This document shows positions 39,101 through 47,581 of a stretch of DNA of 64,000 nt, in pieces. The DNA lies in contig JANWWZ010000002.1 in NCBI GenBank assembly GCA_025057115.1, positions 62,001 to 126,000 on the forward strand, in the 5' to 3' direction. The notes beneath the pieces were generated by a model. It worked only from the letters and a program-made list of their open reading frames with translations. It did no database searches and was not told the DNA's origin. The position numbers and the translations under genes are program-made. The first letter of the stretch is position 1. Each line of letters starts with the position of its first letter. The DNA is from Bernardetiaceae bacterium (GTDB taxonomy: Bacteria > Bacteroidota > Bacteroidia > Cytophagales > Thermoflexibacteraceae).

Positions 39101-40026
39101 CTGCGCTCTCTTATTTTGCTTCTCGGATTCTGACCGAACCTTTGCGGTTAATTACCCGCACTATTGGGCACACTAGTCTTACTCAACTCAACCAACCCTT
39201 GTCCTATCCTGCAAATGATGAAATAGGGCTATTAGTCGATGCCTACAACCGCATGTTAAAACAACTGCAAGAAAGCAAAGAAGCCCTTTCGCGCAGTGAA
39301 AAGGAATCAGCTTGGCGCGAAATGGCACGGCAGGTAGCCCACGAGATCAAAAACCCTCTCACGCCCATGAAATTAACCCTCCAACACCTGCAAAGGACCT
39401 TCGCCTCCGACAACCCTCGCATAGGACGGGCTCTAGAAAGTCTGCTCCATCAGGTAGATACTCTTAGTGATATTGCTACTTCTTTTGCCTCCTTTGCTAA
39501 TATGCCCATTCCTAAAAATGAAGAGTTCGAAATGGGCGAATTGCTGCGGCAAACCTGCCTGCTGCATCAAAGCGAGGAAACAGCACAAATAGAATTGCAA
39601 ATGCCTGCTGGCAAGTTTTTTGTAAAAGGGGACCGACAATTGATGGGGCAAATTATTACTAACTTGATTATCAACGGAATCCAAGCCGTGCCGCACAACA
39701 GAAAACCAGAGATTCGCCTTGCTTTGAGCTACCGATCCAACGACAGGCTCATTATCTCCGTAGCAGATAACGGAGTAGGGATCCCCGAGGATATTGCTTC
39801 AAAGGTCTTTTTGCCTAACTTCAGCACTAAATTTTCTGGCTCGGGAATTGGGCTTGCTCTAGCCAAACGCGGGGTAGAACACGCCGGCGGACGCATATGG
39901 TTTGAAACCAAAGTATCAGTAGGTACTACATTTTTCATAGAACTACCTTTGCTAAAGGTGATAACAGAAGATACCAACCAATCCCTTATTAACAATTTAC
40001 CTGAAATGACCACTAAACAACCGTAG
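36199..40026 (+). CDS. Large membrane sensor histidine kinase (NtrY-like, HAMP + HisKA + HATPase)
   Basis: Multiple N-terminal TM segments; HAMP-like LLVDAYNRMLKQLQESKEAL; SAWREMARQVAHEIKNPLTPMKLTLQHLQR H-box; NLIINGIQAV, VADNGVGIPEDIASKVFLPNFSTKFSGSGIGLALAKRGVEHAGG. Confidence 0.95.
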   Translation: MAKVELWSHVKKFYHTSLADTWKWWAALVFLSLAFLLAKRYLSLPLPRVNLLLQWVHRRLNDELEIARLQVAELQSKFEQAQRQGRTLGFQELNFNSKYPAFVFRNNQLLLWTQHRFWLNREYLNGKFDVQAMSHSGGTFIIYKQSIRQGHGERVHFAVLIPLEVRYKTKWQWLKPGVNPDIFPDEKIVISRNPEEGFPIKSRDGRYLFSLLLPGNYHFSGGFSEENTILLLLLASLVIASWQTYERMQHYLATRRYTDGLILLATFLIGVRLAILILDEPAAFNRWTLFSAVSFASSVISRSLGDLFINIFFVFLICSYCYLHYPRLIDKQHLQWLKQHRQAVGIGLVITAYLFFFFHFSLLRNLYLNSQISLDIAQQLSFDVLRFTSLSIFLLSSFIFFFVSHIALRLATAVFTEHYQLLSTIAGVGISAIVVLEIFSIQIPWHIALLCSVYLAVASKKDWLKKARSFNYLSYLYLNLGVAVTAIMGALATYQFEQQAIMEKKRKIAFQLADGNDKLGEFLLYQMLQKIRTDQTIINRMLTPYSGKDIIIQKIKKQHLDKYFDNYEVNVLLFDGNGEPYNYHTPYDSLMNNFQPEKYKTEYPHILYINRLNGEIPAYVCFTDLLRNSTRIGRIIIELRRKYTAPFGAYPNFQLTAELVPEAIEQGISYALIVNGALTHSSSNFNYTPALLTALGAFSTQQSKQAIVKTINNFQHLLISPREGVQVVVSSPVYPLQNIISNFSFLFLALLVGKLLLLGFYGLRLGARQLLHMPISLSAKIQIYLNIAFFLPLVVVSIITTGLLNNQSRREIQEAYIEKAVAISNNAGIATYMEAYEKGQVSKDRLEENIVRIAQLANAYINLYSASGRLLASNEFFSYQSGLATDLINPQALAELSLNPQGRTILSETIGNLQYSSVYVAVRSAVSGKIAGIIGIPFFESQRSSEKRIISLLTSIMNVFTFVFIGMAALSYFASRILTEPLRLITRTIGHTSLTQLNQPLSYPANDEIGLLVDAYNRMLKQLQESKEALSRSEKESAWREMARQVAHEIKNPLTPMKLTLQHLQRTFASDNPRIGRALESLLHQVDTLSDIATSFASFANMPIPKNEEFEMGELLRQTCLLHQSEETAQIELQMPAGKFFVKGDRQLMGQIITNLIINGIQAVPHNRKPEIRLALSYRSNDRLIISVADNGVGIPEDIASKVFLPNFSTKFSGSGIGLALAKRGVEHAGGRIWFETKVSVGTTFFIELPLLKVITEDTNQSLINNLPEMTTKQP

Positions 40027-40030
40027 TTGT

Positions 40031-40582
40031 ATGAATCACCCTTACCTGTCGATACCGCAACAGCAGTATATTTGGTTGATTATTATCACCAGTCTGTTCA
40101 CATTTTTGCTCACAGCAGGTCAAATTTGGGTGAATATGTCCCTTGTCAATGATGCTGCTCCTGCAGGCATGCTTTCCCTTCAATTTGCTGGCAATTTGGC
40201 TAATGCCCGTCTTATTATTCACTCTTGGGATTACATAGCCAAGATGAGAGCAGCCTTCGGAATTGGACTTGATTTTCTCTACATAGTAGCTTACTCCACT
40301 GCGCTTGGGCTTTTGTGCGTCTACGTAGCCCATTGGTGGACTTTTTTAGGTTCTTGGGGCAAAATAGGCATTCCACTAGGCTGGCTACAATGGCTTGCCG
40401 CTGCACTTGATGGAGTGGAAAACCTTTCCCTTATTGCATTGCTGTGCGAAAATGGATTTGCATGGCTGCCTTGGCTTGCTTACTGGGCTGCAGTAGTTAA
40501 GTTTTCAATCATCGGTCTGGCTTTGCTTTACTTGCTTGCGGGATTTTTCGTCCTTTGGTGGCGCGTGCGCTTGGATGGTTAA
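40031..40582 (+). CDS. Small multi-pass membrane protein, unknown function
   Basis: 183 aa with about four hydrophobic segments; follows the histidine kinase by 4 bp. Confidence 0.7.
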   Translation: MNHPYLSIPQQQYIWLIIITSLFTFLLTAGQIWVNMSLVNDAAPAGMLSLQFAGNLANARLIIHSWDYIAKMRAAFGIGLDFLYIVAYSTALGLLCVYVAHWWTFLGSWGKIGIPLGWLQWLAAALDGVENLSLIALLCENGFAWLPWLAYWAAVVKFSIIGLALLYLLAGFFVLWWRVRLDG

Positions 40583-40620
40583 TTTTTTAAGCTGTCAGCT
40601 TTTTTGCTGCTGTGTTTTTT

Positions 40621-41442
40621 TTAATTTCTCGTTTGTTGAGATAAGCTACTTAATGCCGATATTACCAAACTTTTGTCAGCAAATCCTAAACAAACAAAAG
40701 GTGGGTTGTTGAGCTGTTTTTTATTGTAAGAAAATCGATTGCCCTTCAGGTCGAGAACATGCCCACCTGCTTGTTCTATGATGGCTTGCCCCGCTGCGGA
40801 ATCCCATTCCTGATTTTTACGAGTGCGAAAAAATATATCTGCTTTTCCTTCTGCAAGAGCACAGTACTTCAAGGCACTACCTAAGGGTTTTGCATAAGGA
40901 ATGTGCAATAACTGCAAAAATGTGCGGTCAGGTTCTGGCAACTTGCCTTTGCTGCATACTGCACGCCAAGGCCAGCAAAGCGGCTTTTCTGGAACTGATA
41001 ATTTTACTGTAGTGCCATCGGGTAACTGTTTAAAAGTATGCTGACCGTCAGCAAAGAACAACTCTTGCAAAGCAGGTAGATAAATCACCCCCATCACAGG
41101 AAAGCCATCGCGCACCAGCCCGATACATACTGCAAAATGGCAAGTACGATGGATAAATTCACTTGTTCCATCCAACGGATCTACAATCCATAAACTACTC
41201 CAGTGGCGGCGCGTGTTATAGTCAATCATTCCTCCTTCCTCTGATAAAATGGGTATTTGAGGAGTTAGATCATTGAGTTGGTGGCATATGTATTCATGGG
41301 CAGCGTAGTCAGCTTCTGTTACGGGGGAGCGGTCTGATTTGTGAAAAATGCCCAACGTGTCAGTTTGGTAATAATTCATGATAATTTTTCCTGCTTCAAC
41401 GGCAATGTTAGCCAAGCGAGTTATATCAATCCTATCTTGCAT
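40621..41442 (-). CDS. cysQ: 3'(2'),5'-bisphosphate nucleotidase (CysQ-like)
   Basis: KSDRSPVTEADYAAHEYI, PILSEEGG, LWIVDPLDGTSEFIHRTCHFAVCIGL, EWDSAAGQAIIEQAGG. Confidence 0.9.
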   Translation of the reverse strand: MQDRIDITRLANIAVEAGKIIMNYYQTDTLGIFHKSDRSPVTEADYAAHEYICHQLNDLTPQIPILSEEGGMIDYNTRRHWSSLWIVDPLDGTSEFIHRTCHFAVCIGLVRDGFPVMGVIYLPALQELFFADGQHTFKQLPDGTTVKLSVPEKPLCWPWRAVCSKGKLPEPDRTFLQLLHIPYAKPLGSALKYCALAEGKADIFFRTRKNQEWDSAAGQAIIEQAGGHVLDLKGNRFSYNKKQLNNPPFVCLGFADKSLVISALSSLSQQTRN

Positions 41443-42008
41443 AGGGTAAATATAGCTCAAATAAGGCTAACTTTTGTTGTAATTTTTTGCTTTGCCTTAT
41501 TGTGCACCTTGTTAGCAGTGCGCAAAAACTCATCGCTTGTGTTGGACAACTCGGCTAGCTTTCCTGCTTGCAGTTAAAGGAGGCTTTAACCCAAACTTTC
41601 TCTTGATGAGAAAGCAATCGCCTACCTCACGGCATGCATAAACAAAAACTACCATTTGTGCACTTTTTAGAAAAAGAGTTAAAAATATCGGCTATCAGTG
41701 GAGTGATTGCTTACATTTTAGCTACTTGACGACTTTTAAAGTCAGATAAGCTCTGGCAGAAATTTTAATAATGGCACAATCTGGGTAAAAACCATTAAAT
41801 CACTTGGGTAAAGATACTTGCTACAGGCAAACGGTTAAGCTACAAAACTCATGGCGCTTTACTTTAAGCAAAGCCGTTGAAAATGAAGCTGTAAAAGCTT
41901 TAAAAGAGCGTTTGCAAAAACTTAATGGCACAAAAAAAGTAATTGCTATTGCACGGATGAGCTTTTTTTTCTTATATTGGGTTTGAATCAATCCATCTTG
42001 TCAAGAAA

Positions 42009-42743
42009 ATGATAGAACTCGTTCCCTCGATGACTATTTTGGGCGGCAAATGCGTACGCCTCAAGCAAGGCAATTACGAGGATTACACTACCTATAAAGT
42101 CACTCCCCTGGAACTTGCACAGCAGTTTGAAGAACATGGAGTGCGCCGCTTGCATCTGATAGACTTAGACGGAGCTCGTGCAGGAAGAGTAATCAACTAC
42201 GAAGTATTAGGTATGATTACTCGATATACAAGCATAGAAGTAGATTTTGGGGGAGGCATTAGCAACGATGGAGAGGCTTCTACAGCTTTTGATTATGGGG
42301 CTAAAATGATAACAGTAGGTTCGATTGCAGTGTACAACCCCAATTTAGTCAACGGATGGCTAGTAACTTATGGGCGCAACAGAGTGATACTTAGTGCCGA
42401 TGTCATGGCAGGCAATAAAATCGCCGTTACAGGGCGACAAAAACAAACTGATGTAGACCTATTCGAATTTGTAGAACAGTTCTACGAGCAAAGTTTACTA
42501 TACCTAAAATGTTCTAGCAATGAAAAAGACGGCATGATGGAAGGACCAGACTTTGAGCTTTACAAGCAACTCATTTCCCAGTTTCCCGATTTGCGCATCA
42601 TGGCAAGCGGAGGAATCAGCTCCATGGATGACATCAAAAAGCTAGAAGAATTAGGCGTATATGCCGCTGTCATTGGAAAAGCCTTTTATGAAGGCAGAAT
42701 CACTTTGAAAGACTTTGAAAAATTTTACGCTAGTGCTCAGTAA
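42009..42743 (+). CDS. hisA: HisA-like phosphoribosylformimino isomerase family protein (non-canonical N-terminal catalytic motif)
   Basis: GGKCVRLKQGNYEDYTTYKVTPLELAQQFEEHGVRRLHLIDLDGARAG, VDFGGGISNDGEA, RIMASGGISSMDDIKKL, AAVIGKAFYEGRITL; N-terminus VPSMTI instead of IPAID[IL]. Confidence 0.85.
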   Translation: MIELVPSMTILGGKCVRLKQGNYEDYTTYKVTPLELAQQFEEHGVRRLHLIDLDGARAGRVINYEVLGMITRYTSIEVDFGGGISNDGEASTAFDYGAKMITVGSIAVYNPNLVNGWLVTYGRNRVILSADVMAGNKIAVTGRQKQTDVDLFEFVEQFYEQSLLYLKCSSNEKDGMMEGPDFELYKQLISQFPDLRIMASGGISSMDDIKKLEELGVYAAVIGKAFYEGRITLKDFEKFYASAQ

Positions 42744-42856
42744 TAAGGCTGTAGAGGCAATGGAAGTTTACGTATTTTTTAGCTTACACAACTTAGTTTG
42801 AAGTGCCCTTTTGATTCAATAATGCAAAGTTTCAAAGCCTTGTGCTGCAATGAAAA

Positions 42857-42877
42857 GGGCGACTTTAGAAGTCGCCC
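42857..42877. terminator. Hairpin between convergent genes, likely bidirectional terminator
   Basis: gggcgactt-tag-aagtcgccc, 9 bp perfect stem between the 3' ends of the hisA-like and rhodopsin genes; flanked by AAAA and modest T-rich sequence. Confidence 0.55.
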
Positions 42878-42910
42878 CTATTGATTAACGAGAATTAATA
42901 TAAGCTGTTA

Positions 42911-43675
42911 CTAGGCGCGTGCCACTGTCATGGTTTTCTCTTCAGCAGTAGCTCCTTTGGCAATGCTGTAAATAACAAGACCGAATCCTATCTTGTTTAT
43001 TGCATCGGCGATATTGTAAGCCAAATCAACTGGAGATGACTTGCTGAAATCATGTCCTTCCACTAGTCCATGCAGCAAGTTGCCGGGCAACATCATGTAA
43101 CCGATAGGATATATAGCCCAACCTACCAAAGTAAACCAGCGCAACACATTGTATCCCTTTTGTACAATGGGATTATTTGATGCCTTGGCTAGTTTTGCAG
43201 CCTCGCCGAAGTAAATTTCATAAATGATAACTGCCCACCCTACTGTAGAAATAACCCCCCACAGTATATTGTTGCTCATGTCAACTGCTTCGCCGATGTA
43301 ACCAGCCACTAACATTAACAAGGAAGCAAGAATAAGCCTTACTAACATTCCAGCACTTGCACCAGCGGGTTTGAGTATTAGGTAGTACTCCACGCACATC
43401 AAAGGTACGGTGAGTGTCCAGTCAATATAACGGAATTGGGTAGGAGAAATTTGCTTTTCTAGCCACACACCGCGCATGTAGAAATAATGAACAGCCGCAA
43501 TAAAGGTAATTAAAGCTGATACCAACAGAGAAGTTTTCCATTTTTCAGCCACTGTGCCGCGTTCTACGATAAAGAAAATAGATGCGGCAAGCATGGACAT
43601 GTAACCGGTAAAGAATGTGAAGCCGATGTAATCCCCAGTTTGGAGAGTTGCATCGAGTAAGACTGATGTGAACAT
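42911..43675 (-). CDS. Proteorhodopsin-type light-driven proton pump (DTE motif, Met at the spectral-tuning position)
   Basis: Seven hydrophobic segments; RYIDWTLTVPLMCVEYY (D85/T89/M93/E96), H63 in AAVHYFYMRG, Schiff-base K228 in NIADAINKIGFG. Confidence 0.97.
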   Translation of the reverse strand: MFTSVLLDATLQTGDYIGFTFFTGYMSMLAASIFFIVERGTVAEKWKTSLLVSALITFIAAVHYFYMRGVWLEKQISPTQFRYIDWTLTVPLMCVEYYLILKPAGASAGMLVRLILASLLMLVAGYIGEAVDMSNNILWGVISTVGWAVIIYEIYFGEAAKLAKASNNPIVQKGYNVLRWFTLVGWAIYPIGYMMLPGNLLHGLVEGHDFSKSSPVDLAYNIADAINKIGFGLVIYSIAKGATAEEKTMTVARA

Positions 43676-43803
43676 AGCAACGGTAGTTTTTTCATTTCAC
43701 TTACAAAATAGCTTCTCGAGCCAAATTGTTTAACTTTTGCTACACTTTTATTTAACAAAATCCTGCTATTTTCCGCAACAATAGCAAGACGTGTAAGGTT
43801 TAT

Positions 43804-44754
43804 ATGAATCTTAGGCTTACGCAAGGCAGTGCAGTAACTTATTCAATCAGCGGCATTGCTAAACTGTTGTTATGTGTACTTACGTGTTGCCAATCTGCTA
43901 ATATGCAAAAACCTCGCGAGCAGTTCGACTTACAAGGTCATCGCGGCGCACGCGGACTCCTGCCCGAAAACACCATTCCTTCCATGCTCAAAGCATTGGA
44001 CTGCGGGGTCAATACTTTAGAAATGGATGTAGTCATTAGTAAAGACAAAAAGGTAGTAGTTTCTCACGAGCCTTTTCTCAATCACAAAATTTGCAAAAGT
44101 CCTGAAGGAAAAATCTTGACCAAAGAAGAAGGAAAAGCCTACAACCTCTACCAAATGACATATGACAGCATTGCGCGCTGCGACTGCGGCAGCATGGGCA
44201 ACCCCGATTTTCCAGAACAGCAAAAAATGCCCGCCTTCAAACCTTTGCTCGCTGATTTAATTGATGCTACTGAAAATTATGCTCGCCAAAAGGGACTGCC
44301 TCCGCCGCGCTACAATATTGAAACTAAGTCAGAGCCAGGCAATGACAATGTTTATCACCCCGAACCAGAAGAATTTGTAAAGCTCGTTTACCAAGTAGTG
44401 CAACAAAAGGGCATCGCTGAGCGAACTTGTATCCAGTCTTTTGACGTGCGCACTCTGGAAGCACTTCGCAAAATGGACAGCAAAATTGCCATTGCTTTGC
44501 TGGTGGCGCAAAATCCATTTTACGAAAGCGCTATCAAGTCTTTGGGATTTAAACCCGACGTTTACAGCCCTTACTATCTGCTGGTAACCAGCTCATTAAT
44601 AGAATACGCTCAAAAAGAAGGCATTAAGGTCATTCCCTGGACAGTGAATGATTTCAACGATATGAAAAAACTGGCTCGCATGGGAGTAGATGGTATCATC
44701 ACCGACTACCCTGACCGCGCACAAGGATTGTTCTCTGCTACATCCAAAGAATAA
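43804..44754 (+). CDS. Glycerophosphodiester phosphodiesterase family protein (exported)
   Basis: QGHRGARGLLPENTIPSMLKALDCGVNTLEMDVVISKDKKVVVSHEP; IPWTVNDFNDMKKLARMGVDGIITDYPD. Confidence 0.94.
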   Translation: MNLRLTQGSAVTYSISGIAKLLLCVLTCCQSANMQKPREQFDLQGHRGARGLLPENTIPSMLKALDCGVNTLEMDVVISKDKKVVVSHEPFLNHKICKSPEGKILTKEEGKAYNLYQMTYDSIARCDCGSMGNPDFPEQQKMPAFKPLLADLIDATENYARQKGLPPPRYNIETKSEPGNDNVYHPEPEEFVKLVYQVVQQKGIAERTCIQSFDVRTLEALRKMDSKIAIALLVAQNPFYESAIKSLGFKPDVYSPYYLLVTSSLIEYAQKEGIKVIPWTVNDFNDMKKLARMGVDGIITDYPDRAQGLFSATSKE

Positions 44755-44928
44755 CCACTTAAAGCATTTCAGTTTATTCTTTTCCTTTCACGCCTATTTC
44801 ACTGGAGCTATTCCGTACCCAACACGCGTTACATAAGCTGGCTTGTAGGCGTTCTAATTGGTAGGCATTTAATAGCTTGCAAATTATCAAAAAATGCTTA
44901 ACTTCATTAACCACTTGAAGGTAGGGTT

Positions 44929-46455
44929 ATGCATCAAGCGCATCAGCCTACAAGGCGTCAATTTATTTTGCAAATGAGTGCATTAGGCGTGCTTGGATTG
45001 AGTTCCTTTGCTAAAGAGTTTGACAATACTGCAGAAAAATACGACTTAATTGTAGTAGGAGCTGGTTCGGCGGGCATGCCTTGTGCCATCACAGCAGCTG
45101 AGCAAGGAGCTAAGGTATTAGTGATAGAAAAATCTGACCGCGTAGGGGGAACGCTACACCTTTCTGCAGGGCATCTCAGTGCAGGAGGAACGCGCCGACA
45201 AAAAGCCATGGGCATAGACGATTCCCCCCAGAAACACTATGAAGATGTAATGCGCATTTGTCGCCACACAGCTGACCCCGATTTGGTGCGCTTGGCAGTG
45301 TATGAAGCTCCGCACACCATCGATTGGCTTGAAGAACTAGGCTTTCCTTTCGCGCCCGATACGCCTAAAATCGTCTATGGGCATGTGCCTTATCAAATTC
45401 CGCGCACCTATTGGGGCATTGAAGCGGCTCGCTCTATTTTGCAAACTTTAATGCCCTTGTGGGAGAAATATCTCGCCTCGGGAAATATCACCCTAAAACT
45501 CCAACACCAACTCACTGATTTATTGGTCAAAAAAGATCGCGTAGTAGGCATTAGAGCCTACCACAACGGTAAAAAATTAGATTTTTTTGCCAATAATACA
45601 GTTTTATGCACAGGTGGATATGCTTCTAATCCAGACTTTTTTGCTCGCGTCCACCCTACTCACTCAAGGTTGCTCAGCACGGCGGCATTGACCTCCACAG
45701 GAGAGGGCATCATCATAGCTCAGCGCATTGGAGCCAACTTTCGCGGAGCGGAAAAGCATCTCGGTAGTTTAGGAGGGATAGAACTTGAGCCTGGCTCTGG
45801 CAGAGTTGACTTTTGGAATGCTTGGGCAATGGTTTTTACTCCCAAGTATCGCCCTCCTCGTGAAATTTACGTCAATGCGCAGGGCGAAAGATTTATGAAC
45901 GAAGACGAACTCAACCCTGATGTGCGGGAGCGCCTCGTAGCTCAACAACCCGAAGAAAAATTTTGGCTCATCTTTGACGATGCCTCTATCGATGATGGAG
46001 AAATAATCATCCGCGCATGGAAAGGCGAGCAGATTCGCGCAGCAGCAAAGGAAGAAAAATTTATCTGGCAAGCAAACAGCTTACAGGAACTAGCCACTAA
46101 AACTGGCTTGCCCGCGCAATCTTTAATTCGCACAGTGGAGGCTTACAACCAAGCGGTGCGCACCAAAAACGATCCCCATTTCGGCAGAACAACCCTTACC
46201 CATGCTATTGCACAACCGCCATTTTATGCCATGTTGAGCTACACTTCTTCCCTGATTACTTTTGGAGGACTGCAAGTAAATGCACATTTGCAAGTAATCA
46301 ACACAAAAGGCAAGCCCATTGAAGGTTTATATGCAGCTGGTGAAATACTGGGTGCTGGTGCCACTAGTGGAAATGCCTTTTGCGGGGGTATGGCGCTTAC
46401 TCCTGCTATTAGTTTCGGAAGAATTTTAGGTAAAAAACTTGCAAAAAGAAATTAA
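44929..46455 (+). CDS. Tat-exported FAD-binding oxidoreductase (fumarate reductase/ketosteroid dehydrogenase-like flavoprotein)
   Basis: TRRQFILQMSALGVLGLSSFA Tat-like signal; DLIVVGAGSAGMPCAITAAEQGAKVLVIEKSDRVGGT; C-terminal GLYAAGEILGAGATSGNAFCGGMALTPAISFGRILGK. Confidence 0.92.
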   Translation: MHQAHQPTRRQFILQMSALGVLGLSSFAKEFDNTAEKYDLIVVGAGSAGMPCAITAAEQGAKVLVIEKSDRVGGTLHLSAGHLSAGGTRRQKAMGIDDSPQKHYEDVMRICRHTADPDLVRLAVYEAPHTIDWLEELGFPFAPDTPKIVYGHVPYQIPRTYWGIEAARSILQTLMPLWEKYLASGNITLKLQHQLTDLLVKKDRVVGIRAYHNGKKLDFFANNTVLCTGGYASNPDFFARVHPTHSRLLSTAALTSTGEGIIIAQRIGANFRGAEKHLGSLGGIELEPGSGRVDFWNAWAMVFTPKYRPPREIYVNAQGERFMNEDELNPDVRERLVAQQPEEKFWLIFDDASIDDGEIIIRAWKGEQIRAAAKEEKFIWQANSLQELATKTGLPAQSLIRTVEAYNQAVRTKNDPHFGRTTLTHAIAQPPFYAMLSYTSSLITFGGLQVNAHLQVINTKGKPIEGLYAAGEILGAGATSGNAFCGGMALTPAISFGRILGKKLAKRN

Positions 46456-46465
46456 TCTTATCGAT

Positions 46466-47581
46466 ATGAAGAAAATATTTTTATCGCTCCTGACGGCAGC
46501 GCTTATTTCTCTATCCACACAAGGGCAAAATACACCCCTACCCGACACGGGCATTAGCGGTGTTTACGAAGTCATGGTAGGCACTGACCGACCGCAATAC
46601 CACATCCGATATTTCAGAGAATTTGGATTTCGCGTCGTGGACAGCGCTTCTTTAACCGCTGCGCAAGCCAAAGCTATTTACGGCGTAGATTCTCCCCTGA
46701 AGAGCTACCGCCTGCAAAATGGGGAAGTGGATAGCCATGGACTGCTTCGCTTGCTAGCATGGGAAAAACCTCTAGGTCCTGGAGTAGGCTACGCTGTTCC
46801 AGAAACCATTGGGCAGAGAATGGCTGTGATGATGACCAAAGATATCATGCGTTTAGTGGATATCTACAAACTAGAGCGCGAAAACGGCGAAAAATGGTTG
46901 CCCATCGAACCCATTTTTGACGACTTGTACAACTTAAGCAGCGGCAAGCCCAGTTTCTTTAATCGCCCTATAGGAGTGCGCGAAACAGCTATCTATGGCG
47001 AATGGTTTGTTCATGTATTTTTTCAGCGATACGGTTACACTATTCCAGGCTATGGAACCATTAACCCTGAAGCTCCTTTGCAAACCAGCGAGTTTACGCA
47101 CCACGATTTTATCATCAAAGGCGATATGGAAACTGTTACGCGCTACTATAGCCAAGCTCTAGGCCTTCAACCTGAAGAGCCCGCCCCGGTCATAGACGGC
47201 GACTGGCAAAAAGGTCCTCGGCGCGTGTTTGATATGCCTCCTGGTTATAGCCACTACTATCGCGGCTTTGTATCTCCGAACAACATTTGCGGCAAGCTCA
47301 AATTTTTCGTTCCGCGCGCTCCCAAACCCGACCATAGCCAGCATCAACGCATCGGTGAGTTAGGCATTACCCTTCATTCCCTCTGGACTCCCAAACTCAG
47401 AATGGTGTACGACTTGCTCAAAAAACAAGGCATTCAACCTTCTGCCATTCAACAAAATGAGTTTGGAGAGAATAGCTTCATTTTTACTGGACCTGATGGA
47501 GTATCTTGGCAAATAATTGAGAAAACAAGCACTAAATTTAAGCCCGTAACTAAACGCGAGTTCATCCTTACTGGTCAGTGA
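46466..47581 (+). CDS. Secreted two-module VOC (glyoxalase-like) protein
   Basis: Signal peptide MKKIFLSLLTAALISLSTQGQ; two VOC-like modules (GVYEVMVGTDRPQYHIRYFREFGFRVVDS and HHDFIIKGDMETVTRYYSQALGLQP...ENSFIFTGPDGVSWQIIEK). Confidence 0.75.
   Translation: MKKIFLSLLTAALISLSTQGQNTPLPDTGISGVYEVMVGTDRPQYHIRYFREFGFRVVDSASLTAAQAKAIYGVDSPLKSYRLQNGEVDSHGLLRLLAWEKPLGPGVGYAVPETIGQRMAVMMTKDIMRLVDIYKLERENGEKWLPIEPIFDDLYNLSSGKPSFFNRPIGVRETAIYGEWFVHVFFQRYGYTIPGYGTINPEAPLQTSEFTHHDFIIKGDMETVTRYYSQALGLQPEEPAPVIDGDWQKGPRRVFDMPPGYSHYYRGFVSPNNICGKLKFFVPRAPKPDHSQHQRIGELGITLHSLWTPKLRMVYDLLKKQGIQPSAIQQNEFGENSFIFTGPDGVSWQIIEKTSTKFKPVTKREFILTGQ

Noticed and set aside
40588-40620. AAGCTG-T-CAGCTT plus T-tracts between convergent genes as terminator
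   Set aside because: The one-base loop makes the perfect palindrome an implausible hairpin, and alternative foldings are weak.
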